Source of the DNA: a virus
Length of the DNA: 26,128 bases
IMG/VR virus record: IMGVR_UViG_3300022169_000027
Location: 1 to 26,128 of that record
Strand: one strand, 5' to 3'
Shown: positions 1-7,815 of the stretch, one piece after another
Numbering within the stretch: the stretch's first letter is position 1
Layout: the number at the start of each line of letters is the position of its first letter
The notes under the pieces: generated by a model
The model's database searches: none
Seen by the model: only the letters and a program-made list of their open reading frames with translations
Told to the model about the DNA's origin: nothing
Position numbers and translations under genes: made by a program

Positions 1-1461
1 CGTAATCATGTTGCCAAACTGATCTCTGCCCAAGATACCCACTTCTTCTTGCTCGGGGACATCAAAGAACCCACCTGCGCTTGCGGCACCTAGTGCTAGG
101 GGCGCGTAGCCCGCTACTTTTGACAACATGCTAGTACCCGCCGCCGCGGCTTCTCGCAAGAAAGGTTGTTTGGCGGCATCACTTAGCTCAAGCCAAGGTT
201 TAGTACCCCCTGTTTTTTTATATGCCTCTATAGCCGAATTTACTTGGAAGTTAGGTAAGAAAGCTTCTTTTAGATTAGTACCAAACCCACCAAACTCACC
301 AGAAAGTAAGTCTTGTCCGGCTTCGCCAAGGTTGCCTAAGAACGTGTTTGCCGAGCCGCGGGTCGCGTCTGCAATAGTTCCTTCTAAAGTTGCCGCATCT
401 ACACCACCTGCCGGTACTTCGGGCTTGGGGACGTAAGCATCTCCCATAGCATCTTGTATTATAGAATCTGTTGGAAGTGGTGTTGCATAAGCATCTCCCA
501 TAGCCGCTTGTACGTCAAGACTTCCGGTATTAACGCCTTGAGTAAGGTTCGATCCAACGGGTGCCGCCGCAGGATTAGCGGCGGTAGGGAAGCCTATTGA
601 TCCGTCTGCTAAAGTAGTTGACCCAAGATCAAGACTTGCGGCGTTCGCCGCAGGATCAAGACTAAGGCCTGCCCCCGAAGTTGCCGCATCTACGCCACCC
701 GAAGCCGTAGCATCCGCTACCGCATCTATCTGTGCCGTGGTCTGGCTCAAATCTGAAACAGGTGCTGGGACAGGTGCTTTAAATGCTCCTGTAAAGCCTT
801 CGCCAAACGTGCCACCCGAAATCTTAGATTGGGCACCTTTAAAAGCGCCTGCTGAAACGCCTGCAATAGCGGCAGATTTTAAAGCGTCTCCAATGTTTCC
901 GCCTTGTATTAAGGTACCTACACCTGATCCGAGGGCCGTAGCATACGCCGCGCCAACCCCAGTAATACCCAGAGCAGGAAGCATGTAAGGCATTGCAACC
1001 GCCAGTATGACCGGAGCAAACTTCTTCAGTACTTTACCAACTTTCTTAACGGCCTTCTTAATCCCCTTCCATAACTTGGAAAAGAAACCAAACTCTCTCA
1101 AGCCTGTTTCAGGGTTAAAGCTGTTCTCAGAGTTACCTACAACATATCGTTCGGGGTCTTCAATACCCGCTTCACGCAGGTGCTGGAAAATAGATTCTTT
1201 TAGTTCGGGACTTTGCTCAATTAAGCGGCGGGGAACAACAAGCTCACCTGTCTCAACGTGAACTACTTTATCATCACCAAAACGACCGTATGCGGCCATT
1301 TTGTTAGCAATATTTTCAAAGTTAGCTAGGCCTTGATCACCAAATTCTTGGCGCGCATTTTGCCTTTCAAGAGTAGAAAAGTCCTCGTCAGACATGATGA
1401 AGTCACCAATGCCTCCTACCGGTACCTGTTCTACGTCTAGCTGTTCTGCTTGTTGTGTCAT
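1..1461 (-). CDS. Large virion protein, possible internal/ejection protein (3' end cut by window)
   Basis: An uninterrupted reading frame of 487 codons runs from an ATG at 1461 to the left window edge with no stop, so the C-terminus is missing. A GGAG Shine-Dalgarno lies 7 bases upstream. The first ~120 residues are soluble and acidic/polar and include the stretch FGDDKVVHVETGELVVP. They are followed by a cationic helix (LWKGIKKAVKKVGKVLKKF), a hydrophobic stretch (VILAVAMPYMLPALG) and an Ala/Gly-rich region (GSGVGTLIQGG). Next comes a ~150-residue low-complexity Ala/Gly/Asp linker in which DAYAT/DAYVP and VDAAT motifs recur, then a second hydrophobic patch near the edge. Similar proteins recur in marine podovirus genomes beside neck genes. 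A cationic helix plus a membrane-active segment would suit a DNA-ejection or internal virion protein. That role is inferred; no catalytic motif is visible. Existence of the gene is near certain. Confidence 0.85.
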   Translation of the reverse strand, partial: MTQQAEQLDVEQVPVGGIGDFIMSDEDFSTLERQNARQEFGDQGLANFENIANKMAAYGRFGDDKVVHVETGELVVPRRLIEQSPELKESIFQHLREAGIEDPERYVVGNSENSFNPETGLREFGFFSKLWKGIKKAVKKVGKVLKKFAPVILAVAMPYMLPALGITGVGAAYATALGSGVGTLIQGGNIGDALKSAAIAGVSAGAFKGAQSKISGGTFGEGFTGAFKAPVPAPVSDLSQTTAQIDAVADATASGGVDAATSGAGLSLDPAANAASLDLGSTTLADGSIGFPTAANPAAAPVGSNLTQGVNTGSLDVQAAMGDAYATPLPTDSIIQDAMGDAYVPKPEVPAGGVDAATLEGTIADATRGSANTFLGNLGEAGQDLLSGEFGGFGTNLKEAFLPNFQVNSAIEAYKKTGGTKPWLELSDAAKQPFLREAAAAGTSMLSKVAGYAPLALGAASAGGFFDVPEQEEVGILGRDQFGNMIT

Positions 1462-1530
1462 TATCCCGCTCCACTTGACAATGATATGCGTTAAGGCTTA
1501 CATCATTGTACTGAGTTTATTGGTTATCGT

Positions 1531-1827
1531 CTATCCTGTGGTAACTGTCACAGACCCCACTGCACTGGTACCAACTGAACCGCGAGCATGTGGTGTGTTA
1601 ACTTCCGTAATCTTCAAAAAACCGTTCTGTTTAAATACAGCACCTGTTTCTAGGCCACTGTCGTCATCTTGTAGTTCTGTTAAAACCAGAGTAGTTGCTC
1701 TCCAAATACCCGGATTGTTTATTTGTTGCAAAAATACCGAGAAAGACCGTACAACTTCGGACATAAACCGACGATTATACGTCTCAGGGGCATTAGGAAA
1801 CTGCGGTGGAACAAGCCCGCGAGACAT
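1531..1827 (-). CDS. Small virion-associated protein (hypothetical)
   Basis: A 98-residue protein. Its ATG overlaps the stop of the stabiliser gene by one base (TAATG), indicating translational coupling. The N-terminus is proline-rich (MSRGLVPPQFPNAPETYNRRF), then comes a helical segment that includes SFSVFLQQINNPGIWRATT, and a Gly/Thr/Val-rich beta-like tail. The N-terminal helix plus beta tail is the layout of short fibre or trimerising virion proteins often found directly after the gp10-like stabiliser in marine phages. No enzyme motif is seen. A minor neck or fibre component is likely from position only; the function is unknown. Confidence 0.75.
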   Translation of the reverse strand: MSRGLVPPQFPNAPETYNRRFMSEVVRSFSVFLQQINNPGIWRATTLVLTELQDDDSGLETGAVFKQNGFLKITEVNTPHARGSVGTSAVGSVTVTTG

Positions 1828-3743
1828 TATTGCCGCCCATCTTGGCGGATATCTACCCGGGGAGTGCCTAACCTCCAGCTAGTGCCTGTAGTAGTGGACT
1901 GAACCTTCAAAGCAAAGGATCGGCCCCTTAGTCTCAAATTTACTTGGTCCGTGAACTGTTCAACAGGTGCCGTAGCTGTTCTGGTCACCGCACTTGTATT
2001 GCTCTGTAAGTAGTTACCGCCCGGAAAGTTACGTGCCTGAAAGATAAAGTTTGCACTGGGCGAATCGCTAGTGGAGCCGTCAAAAGTTAGGTCTGGCAGT
2101 ACTTTTCGCATAAATACAAAGCGGTCACCTTCACCAATAGATACCTGACTACTCTCAATATAAGCTGTTATTGCTGAAGCAGGGCTTGTACTGCCATCGT
2201 CATAGCCGATTTCTTGCAGGTACAAGTAGCCGTCCTCCCCCGCAGAGATAGGATCGTCATTAACGCCACGGTCTAACCAAGCGTTTCGAGCTAAAGCACC
2301 GTAGTACCAAACCTGCTCGGCGTAGTTGTAAACAACGTAGCGATCATTGTCAGAACTGCTTGCAGACGGGTAAAACCACCAGATTTCTGAGAAGCTAGAG
2401 TTAACACCCGCTACTATCTTAGACCTTTGAGAAAGGTTTATATCGTTGAAAACAAAGCTTTTTACAGAACAAGGCAGCTTCTGAACTTGACCAGTGAAAG
2501 CATAAAACTCCTCTAAACCCATCCAAAACACGTTGTCATCAACGGCTACTGCGGACAAAGGCGACATAATCGTGATGTTATCGGCTAGTTGCGATATACC
2601 AAAAGTAAACGGAGGACCCACAAACTGCATGGCGTGTAGGGAAGTATCTGTCAGAATCAGTATCTGTTGGCGCGTCTCGACTGCGGATACAATTTCAGAC
2701 CCAGAACCAATCCGTAAGTCACCGGCTGTGTTTGTAACCTGAGACTCCCAAGTAAACGGGTCGCCTTGTGCAGAAAATCTAACTAACAAGGGGTCTTGTG
2801 TGCCAACAGCATCCTGTGCATCACAACCAAATACCACTACGTGCTTGTCACGGTCAGAAACCAGAACCTGTTTAGCAATGGTAGGTGTTGTTGTATCAGT
2901 AGTGAGAGTACTTAATCCAACTGCACGTTCCGTGGGCCCCGCTGACTTGTCCCAGTAGAATATACCAGCATCCCGGGCATTAATTAATAGGTCTTCACCA
3001 AAGTTGTCGTGTGACCAAGTTCTTAGCTCCGCACCAGCAACTAAGGTAGATGAGCCCGAGTTCCACGTGCCGCGGCTCCATGTACCTGCGCCCCAACCCG
3101 TACCAATTACAGTGGTATCTAGCCCCGTGTTTACTTGATATTTAGCTCGGCCACTGCTACCACCGTTTCCGGAGTCTGAGCCACTAGCATTTACAGCGGT
3201 TGCGACAATAGCACCATCTACTGTCACCGAATCAATAGTAGAAACAGTTCTAGCAGAAATAGTGTACGAGTTAGAGTTTATAACAGAAATTATTTGATAT
3301 TCTTGGTTTAAAATAGCCGCCGTTATATTGCCACCAAGACTTGCGGCACCGTCAAAGGTAACAAAGTCGTTGACCAAAGCACCGTGGGCAGTCTCTGAAA
3401 CAGTTAGGATAGGAGAGCCGTTGGCCGCGGCAAACGTAACGTCGCCCGCGGCAGTAGTTAACCGAAGCGGCGTTATGTCCGTGTAGCCACCGCCTTCTTC
3501 AATATAGTATTTAAGATGCGTTCCAACGCCTATGTAGCGTGAGCCGTCTAAAGCGATAAAAGGATGTAAGGTTCGAGCGGACCCTAAGTAGCTTTTAATA
3601 CCTTTCTTTTGCCATCCACCAATTTTTTCCGGTGTCCCAAAACGAAACCGGATTTTGTCACAGTCAAACCAACCTCCTTCGTTTGTATACGAAGTAGTTT
3701 CACGGTTAACACCGGGTCTAAACTGTAACTTGGTAAGCGGCAT
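1827..3743 (-). CDS. P22 gp10-like packaged-DNA stabilisation / tail hub protein
   Basis: A 638-residue protein with the pattern of the podovirus gp10-type stabiliser. It starts with a PGVNRETTSYTNEGGWFDCD motif and KIRFRFGTPEKIGGW, followed by beta-propeller-like blades: RYIGVGTHLKYY, LLINARDAGIFYWD, VVVFGCDAQD, DPLLVRFSAQGDPFTWE, and VFWMGLEEFYAFTGQVQ. In P22, gp10 follows gp4 at the neck, seals the portal channel after packaging and binds the receptor-binding tail parts. Residues ~95-190 are a Ser/Thr/Val-rich insertion with a GSDSGNGGSSG linker before the propeller resumes at GWGAGTWSRGTW, a common variable module in marine relatives. It sits downstream of the fibre genes and upstream of the probable ejection protein. 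The family call is strong; the exact role is by homology. Confidence 0.85.
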   Translation of the reverse strand: MPLTKLQFRPGVNRETTSYTNEGGWFDCDKIRFRFGTPEKIGGWQKKGIKSYLGSARTLHPFIALDGSRYIGVGTHLKYYIEEGGGYTDITPLRLTTAAGDVTFAAANGSPILTVSETAHGALVNDFVTFDGAASLGGNITAAILNQEYQIISVINSNSYTISARTVSTIDSVTVDGAIVATAVNASGSDSGNGGSSGRAKYQVNTGLDTTVIGTGWGAGTWSRGTWNSGSSTLVAGAELRTWSHDNFGEDLLINARDAGIFYWDKSAGPTERAVGLSTLTTDTTTPTIAKQVLVSDRDKHVVVFGCDAQDAVGTQDPLLVRFSAQGDPFTWESQVTNTAGDLRIGSGSEIVSAVETRQQILILTDTSLHAMQFVGPPFTFGISQLADNITIMSPLSAVAVDDNVFWMGLEEFYAFTGQVQKLPCSVKSFVFNDINLSQRSKIVAGVNSSFSEIWWFYPSASSSDNDRYVVYNYAEQVWYYGALARNAWLDRGVNDDPISAGEDGYLYLQEIGYDDGSTSPASAITAYIESSQVSIGEGDRFVFMRKVLPDLTFDGSTSDSPSANFIFQARNFPGGNYLQSNTSAVTRTATAPVEQFTDQVNLRLRGRSFALKVQSTTTGTSWRLGTPRVDIRQDGRQ

Positions 3744-3748
3744 ATCAT

Positions 3749-4033
3749 TTACTCAGTGGGTTTGCGTTGCAGAAGATTAAGTATGGCCTTAGTATCAGAC
3801 CTTACCTCTGACAAGTCCTGAACGGCGTTATCAATCTGAATCTCAGTACGAGTCATCTGTTGCTGTAGCTCAGAAACGTCTTCTTCGATCTCCTCAACCT
3901 GCTCTGCCACCTCTTCAATATCCTCCGCATTCTCAGACGCAGAAGCTTCGAGGCTGGCATAGCTAAAGATAGCGCCTGTAGCAACAACTACAACAGGCAG
4001 TAAACTTAACAAATTATGTGTCTTAATTTCCAT
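3749..4033 (-). CDS. Small membrane-anchored coiled-coil protein
   Basis: A 94-residue protein with one N-terminal hydrophobic segment (LLSLLPVVVVATGAIFSYASL, about residues 8-28) and a long acidic heptad-repeat coiled coil (about residues 32-85, with EDIEEVAEQVEEIEEDVSEL). It ends in a short basic tail. The short positive N-terminus predicts N-in/C-out topology, with the coiled coil outside the inner membrane. This layout resembles inner-membrane spanins (Rz-like) or small phage membrane proteins of unknown role. It lies between the oxygenase and the stabiliser, away from the holin/endolysin, which weakens a spanin call. I do not recognise the family with certainty. Confidence 0.7.
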   Translation of the reverse strand: MEIKTHNLLSLLPVVVVATGAIFSYASLEASASENAEDIEEVAEQVEEIEEDVSELQQQMTRTEIQIDNAVQDLSEVRSDTKAILNLLQRKPTE

Positions 4034-4042
4034 TGACTACAC

Positions 4043-4684
4043 CTACAGTTTAAGCTCAGTTAATGCCTGATTGTCCCCTAAGATTCCGATTGGAAAAGTA
4101 TTAAAGGACAAGCTATACCTTGTTTTTCCTTTGACGGGATTTACCCAATGCACTAAATCTGACGGAAATAAAATTAAAGTACCTTGTCTAGCGGACAACC
4201 ACCAAGATTCAGAGTTAAAAGGCGTATGATCTTCTGATGGAATTGTTATTTTATATGAACCACCCCGTTCAAAAAAAATCTTATCATCCTCATTACCTTG
4301 AAAATAATAAACCCCCGAAACCAAACTGTTAGGGTGCGAGTGTTTATGGTGAAATCCTTCTGCGGTCGTTTTGTTTACCCATGATTGAGTAATCTTTAAA
4401 CTTACCTCATTCTTTGGTCTGTATGTATCTGCAAAATAATTTCCCACTGCTTTTTCAATCCAATGCCTTAGACCACTTACCTCGGCATTATTTAAAACAT
4501 AGGTATCCTCAGATGTTTGATTACCAGTGTTGGCTCTATACTTCCCGCCAGTTAAAAATGCCAACTCCTTTTTAGTTTCTTTATTATTATTTTTAATTAC
4601 AGAAACATGAGTGGGGAACAATGGAAATGTTTCAATTGCGTTGGGTGCGTCTTCTTTTTTAATTGGGTGAACAACGCCTGACAT
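4043..4684 (-). CDS. 2-oxoglutarate/Fe(II)-dependent oxygenase (2OG-FeII_Oxy_5-like)
   Basis: A 213-residue enzyme of the phage 2OG-Fe(II) oxygenase type (TIGR02466/PF13759-like). The start is the ATG at 4684, which overlaps the preceding stop by one base (TAATG). An in-frame start 5 codons upstream would lie inside that gene. Family motifs seen are QSWVNKTTAEGFHHKHSHP followed by SGVYYF (first metal-binding half of the double-stranded beta helix), GTLILFPSDLVHWVNP (distal His) and RYSLSFNTFP (Arg that binds 2-oxoglutarate). The reaction would be hydroxylation of an unknown substrate with O2 and 2-oxoglutarate. It lies among fibre genes, so modification of a fibre or of host surface/DNA is possible. 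The gene is much more AT-rich than its neighbours (220 G/C of 600 bases, about 37%, counted over 4081-4680), which points to separate acquisition. Confidence 0.85.
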   Translation of the reverse strand: MSGVVHPIKKEDAPNAIETFPLFPTHVSVIKNNNKETKKELAFLTGGKYRANTGNQTSEDTYVLNNAEVSGLRHWIEKAVGNYFADTYRPKNEVSLKITQSWVNKTTAEGFHHKHSHPNSLVSGVYYFQGNEDDKIFFERGGSYKITIPSEDHTPFNSESWWLSARQGTLILFPSDLVHWVNPVKGKTRYSLSFNTFPIGILGDNQALTELKL

Positions 4685-5094
4685 TATACTTCTACCCAAG
4701 ACGTTGTGTCTTCGTCCCAGATGTAAATCTCACCGTCATCTGGGTAGGCTGTTGGAGCCTCCCAAATACAACTATCATTGTTCAGTGTCCAGCTTGCGTA
4801 TGGCTGTGGCGCGTAGAAGGCATCACGTTCTGCGTCATATGTGTCGCCTATACCAGCAAAGTTCTTGCGTAACGCAACACCGCCGTCTGCAACAGGTTGT
4901 AGGATAGTTTCGGTAGTTTGGTTCAGGTCTTTATCTACTCTTACAGTAGACACTTCTTCGTAACCGTAATGAAGGCCTCCCCATGTGTTAAAAGAAGTCT
5001 GCACCCATGTGCCATCAAGACCATCAACAAAATCTTGTTCGGCAGTGATTACTTGCTCCACTGTACCATCTACTACTTTTGCAAAATGACTCAT
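4684..5094 (-). CDS. Tail-fibre-associated protein, cyanophage-like (hypothetical)
   Basis: A 136-residue protein beginning MSHFAKVVDGTVEQVI, then QDFVDGLDGTWVQTSFNTWGG, GGVALRKNFAGIGDTYDAE and PYASWTLNNDSCIWEAPTAY. These Trp- and Gly-rich motifs are familiar from small proteins in the fibre regions of marine cyanophages and other marine phages; their role is not established. Its ATG overlaps the stop of the Gly-rich adhesin by four bases (ATGA). Compared with the versions I recall, there is an extra stretch around residues 45-66 (EEVSTVRVDKDLNQTTETIL). The location between an adhesin and an oxygenase suggests a fibre tip or assembly accessory. Function unknown. Confidence 0.75.
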   Translation of the reverse strand: MSHFAKVVDGTVEQVITAEQDFVDGLDGTWVQTSFNTWGGLHYGYEEVSTVRVDKDLNQTTETILQPVADGGVALRKNFAGIGDTYDAERDAFYAPQPYASWTLNNDSCIWEAPTAYPDDGEIYIWDEDTTSWVEV

Positions 5095-6065
5095 GTTATA
5101 AAGTTCCCTGAAGACGTTATTCTATGATATGTGTAGCCCCCATCAGAAGACACTGTCCCGCCCGTTGCTCTTTGTTCGCCTAAGTAACGCAAAATTACAA
5201 CACCAGACCCGCCAGCCGCTCCGACATTGCCGGGCGAGCCGTGAGGATGCCCAGCACCTCCACCAGAACCCGTATTAGCAGAGGCCGCTGTAGCGGCTTG
5301 ATTCACGACAGGACTAGCTCTAGCCGCACCGTAGGAGGTACTTGTCTGATTGTACCAAGCCCCAAGACCTCTACCGTATGACGCGCTGTCTCCGGGTCCC
5401 ATAGAATAATACACGCTAGTGCCAAAGCCAGCAGAAGACCCGCCAGCCGCCAAACCAAATCCAAGGGAGGACGGCCCGAAAAATTTTCCGTTTCCAGCAC
5501 CATTAGACCAGCCTGCAATGCCTATTGAGCTTGAGCCATAGTCGTAGTTGCCTCCACCAACAAGTCCTGCGCTACTACTACCGCCTCCGGCACCGCCCAT
5601 GTTAACCCAATATGGAAAACTACCGCCTGTTCCCGGCGACCCAGCATTCGCATACGCAGTACCGCCAGACCCGCCAGATGTGTTAGCAGAACCGCCCGAG
5701 ATCTGGTAATATCTGGAACCGCCACCGCCTGAGCCGCCACTGCCACCGCTACCTGAAGAGCCCACGCCTCGCCCACCACCAATAGATTTTACTGTTGTTA
5801 AGCCTGTACCAGAAAACTGCGAATAACCGCCTTGCGCATTGGAACTGCCACCGGCACCGCCAGCACCAATTGTCGCCGTCCATGTTAGTCCTGATGGAAC
5901 ATCGGAAACCGTTAGCTCTCTGTAAGTACCTGCACCGCCTCCGCCACCACCGCTGTTACCGCCACCACCGCCGCCGCCCACCACAACTAATTCAATAGTA
6001 TATGGAGGCAGTCCTCTGGATGGAAAAGAGCCAAAGCCGTTTACGTTAAATCCAAAACCTGTCAT
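5091..6065 (-). CDS. Glycine-rich tail adhesin / receptor-binding protein candidate
   Basis: A 324-residue protein with an AAGGAG ribosome-binding site 6 bases before the ATG. It has a short N-terminal module (about residues 1-22), then YTIELVVVGGGGGGG and poly-Gly islands over residues 26-290, closed by GAAGGSGVVILRYLG. It ends with a short C-terminal module (SSDGGYTYHRITSSGNFIT). This matches the phage glycine-rich domain. In T-even-type adhesins such as gp38 of phage S16, stacked poly-Gly strands form a sandwich whose exposed loops bind receptors. The Gly runs between variable Ser/Tyr/Asn loops fit that design. The low-complexity DNA is prone to recombination and slippage. It lies next to another fibre gene, so a host-range role is likely but inferred. 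Confidence 0.8.
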   Translation of the reverse strand: MTGFGFNVNGFGSFPSRGLPPYTIELVVVGGGGGGGNSGGGGGGAGTYRELTVSDVPSGLTWTATIGAGGAGGSSNAQGGYSQFSGTGLTTVKSIGGGRGVGSSGSGGSGGSGGGGSRYYQISGGSANTSGGSGGTAYANAGSPGTGGSFPYWVNMGGAGGGSSSAGLVGGGNYDYGSSSIGIAGWSNGAGNGKFFGPSSLGFGLAAGGSSAGFGTSVYYSMGPGDSASYGRGLGAWYNQTSTSYGAARASPVVNQAATAASANTGSGGGAGHPHGSPGNVGAAGGSGVVILRYLGEQRATGGTVSSDGGYTYHRITSSGNFIT

Positions 6066-6075
6066 CAGTTACTCC

Positions 6076-7779
6076 TTATGCGTCATTTGCCGCGTCAGTG
6101 GTAAAGAACAGCTTAATGCCGAGCAAGCGAGCCGCGCCTGTCTGAGAGTCTGCCGAAACATCTCTAGCAATCTGGAATATGGTCAACGTATCAGCCGCCG
6201 CACCAGCAATGGTTACCGCTCCGCTTACTGCCGCTACATCTATGTCGTTAGACGTTCCAGAGTGCGCTTTAGCTGTTGCCACTACCTGAGTGCCAAAGGC
6301 GGTGTTTAGGTCTGCACTATCCGCAAAACTTCTGCCTGCCAAGCCCCAAGCTACCGTACCAGTGTTGGTTCCTGTGACAGTAAAGAAGGCTTGGAAAGTA
6401 ACAGTACCCTCGTTCCAAGACTTAGGAAAGATAACCTGAAACTGAGCAAAATCATCTGCGCCTGCCGCAAAGTCTAGGCACTTTAGTTCTGGGCCATTAG
6501 AAAGCTCAACCTGCTCTAAGTCTGCACAGCCGTTAGTTGTCTCTGGGTACATTGCAGCCGCTGGGACATAGATAGTTTCAAGACCTGCAACTTTAACTGC
6601 CGCGCCTGAGTCAGTGATTGACCCGCCAACCGCTAAGTCACCAACAACAGATACGTTGGTGGTTCCAGTTGGTACGGTCAATGCCGCCGCGTCAGCGTCA
6701 TTCTTAATGGTGACATCGGACGTTGATCCTTGCCCTGTAAGAATTAAGCCTTCCGCAGCAGTGTAACCAAGCGCCGCGTCATCACCCGCCGCTGTGTCTC
6801 CCGTAATGTCGGGGGAGTTTAGTACCGGAGTTGTTAGCGTCTTGTTGGTAAGGGTCTGTGTCGCCGCAATACCCGCCAGAGTATCCGTAGATGCTGGTAG
6901 AGTAAGTGTTACATTTCCTGAGAACGAAGAGTGCGCTGGAGCCTGAAGCTGTGCATAATGTGCGTTGCTTGACTCGCAATAGAACTTAATTGTGGACTGC
7001 GTACCGCCATTCTTTAGGGCTATATCTCCCTGAGATATGACCACACCGTTGGTTGAACCTCCCGCTACACCCAAAGTACCTGCAAGAGTTGTGTTTACCG
7101 TTCCGGTTGGAATCTGTAAAACAGCGGCATCCGCATCGTTTTTGATGGTTACATCATTCGTAGAGCCTTGTCCGGTTAGAATAAGACCTTCTGCTGCGGT
7201 ATAACCCATTGCCGCGTTATCGCCAGCGGAGGTGTCTCCGGTAGCTTCGACAGTTGACCCTGTAATTACTCCAGAGGCCGTAACGGTTGTACCGTTTAAA
7301 GTTGTCGCAGTAAGCGCAGTAACAGCTAAGTCAGCGTTTACGTCTGTAACAGTTGCTCCGGAGCCGCCACCATTAAATTTAAGTACGTAGTCTTTTCCAG
7401 CTAACAGTTCAAAATCGTTGCTGGCGTTATACGTGCCTTGAAACATAAGAATAGAGCGCGAACCCGAAAGACTGTTACGAAAGTGAACTACCTTTTCCGC
7501 ATCATTTGGAGTTAAAGAAACGTAGACCGTTCCTCCAATGTCTCCGCTATCAATAAACTCAATGTATTTGTTACGTCCATTAGAAACAGCACCGTCTGTA
7601 ATAGGTAAAGAGTTTGGGGAACCTGTTGAACCTGTAGCAGACAATGTAACCGAAATAATTCCGTCAACCGCTTGATCGACCATGTCCATATTGGTGTTTA
7701 CAGTGTTTCCCCAAGTACCAGACTGTTCCCCCGTACCGGGCTTTTCAAGCCCTAAAAAAGTTGTATATGTACTAGCCAT
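6076..7779 (-). CDS. Tail fibre protein with internal duplication
   Basis: A 567-residue protein with a GAGGAT ribosome-binding site. The N-terminus (FLGLEKPGTGEQSGTWGNTVN) is the attachment module typical of marine phage fibres, followed by a beta domain with RNSLSGSRSILMFQGTYNAS. Two copies of a ~49-residue repeat (about residues 181-229 and 327-375, sharing GYTAAEGLILTGQGST and DVTIKNDADAA) flank a middle section containing SSFSGNVTLTLPASTDTLAG and TLTNKTLTTPVLNSPDI, a common phage fibre shaft motif. The C-terminal ~165 residues (from IYVPAAAMYP) form a distinct domain with SWNEGTVTFQAFFTVTGTN, probably the distal tip. It is expected to be a trimeric fibre that contacts the host surface. 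Family recognition is good; the receptor is unknown. Confidence 0.85.
   Translation of the reverse strand: MASTYTTFLGLEKPGTGEQSGTWGNTVNTNMDMVDQAVDGIISVTLSATGSTGSPNSLPITDGAVSNGRNKYIEFIDSGDIGGTVYVSLTPNDAEKVVHFRNSLSGSRSILMFQGTYNASNDFELLAGKDYVLKFNGGGSGATVTDVNADLAVTALTATTLNGTTVTASGVITGSTVEATGDTSAGDNAAMGYTAAEGLILTGQGSTNDVTIKNDADAAVLQIPTGTVNTTLAGTLGVAGGSTNGVVISQGDIALKNGGTQSTIKFYCESSNAHYAQLQAPAHSSFSGNVTLTLPASTDTLAGIAATQTLTNKTLTTPVLNSPDITGDTAAGDDAALGYTAAEGLILTGQGSTSDVTIKNDADAAALTVPTGTTNVSVVGDLAVGGSITDSGAAVKVAGLETIYVPAAAMYPETTNGCADLEQVELSNGPELKCLDFAAGADDFAQFQVIFPKSWNEGTVTFQAFFTVTGTNTGTVAWGLAGRSFADSADLNTAFGTQVVATAKAHSGTSNDIDVAAVSGAVTIAGAAADTLTIFQIARDVSADSQTGAARLLGIKLFFTTDAANDA
6655..6801 (-). repeat. 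Fibre-shaft repeat, copy 2
   Basis: Encodes about residues 327-375 of the tail fibre. It matches copy 1 (7093-7239) closely at protein level (GYTAAEGLILTGQGST, DVTIKNDADAA), while many third codon positions differ. The duplication is therefore old or its DNA has diverged under protein-level selection. Confidence 0.8.
7093..7239 (-). repeat. Fibre-shaft repeat, copy 1
   Basis: Encodes about residues 181-229 of the tail fibre and pairs with 6655-6801. Both copies begin with a GDT(S/A)AGD motif and end in PTGT. Such duplicated shaft units let fibres change length by recombination. Confidence 0.8.
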
Positions 7780-7815
7780 TTTGATTCATCCTCAAGCTGA
7801 TTTAGCTAAAATTAT

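Noticed and set aside
128-1882. Plus-strand reading frames over the left end
   Set aside because: They are shadows of minus-strand genes: no ribosome-binding sites, no recognisable domains, and the minus strand codes dense, motif-bearing proteins throughout.
3060-3075. GTTCCACGTGCCGCGG as a further parS site
   Set aside because: Only the left arm and core match; the right arm (GAACA) is absent, and CACGTG itself is expected several times by chance in 26 kb.
5303-5998. Alternative frames over the glycine-rich gene
   Set aside because: Low-complexity GC-rich repeats keep several frames open by composition; the products are Ala/Val/Leu or His/Arg-rich artefacts.
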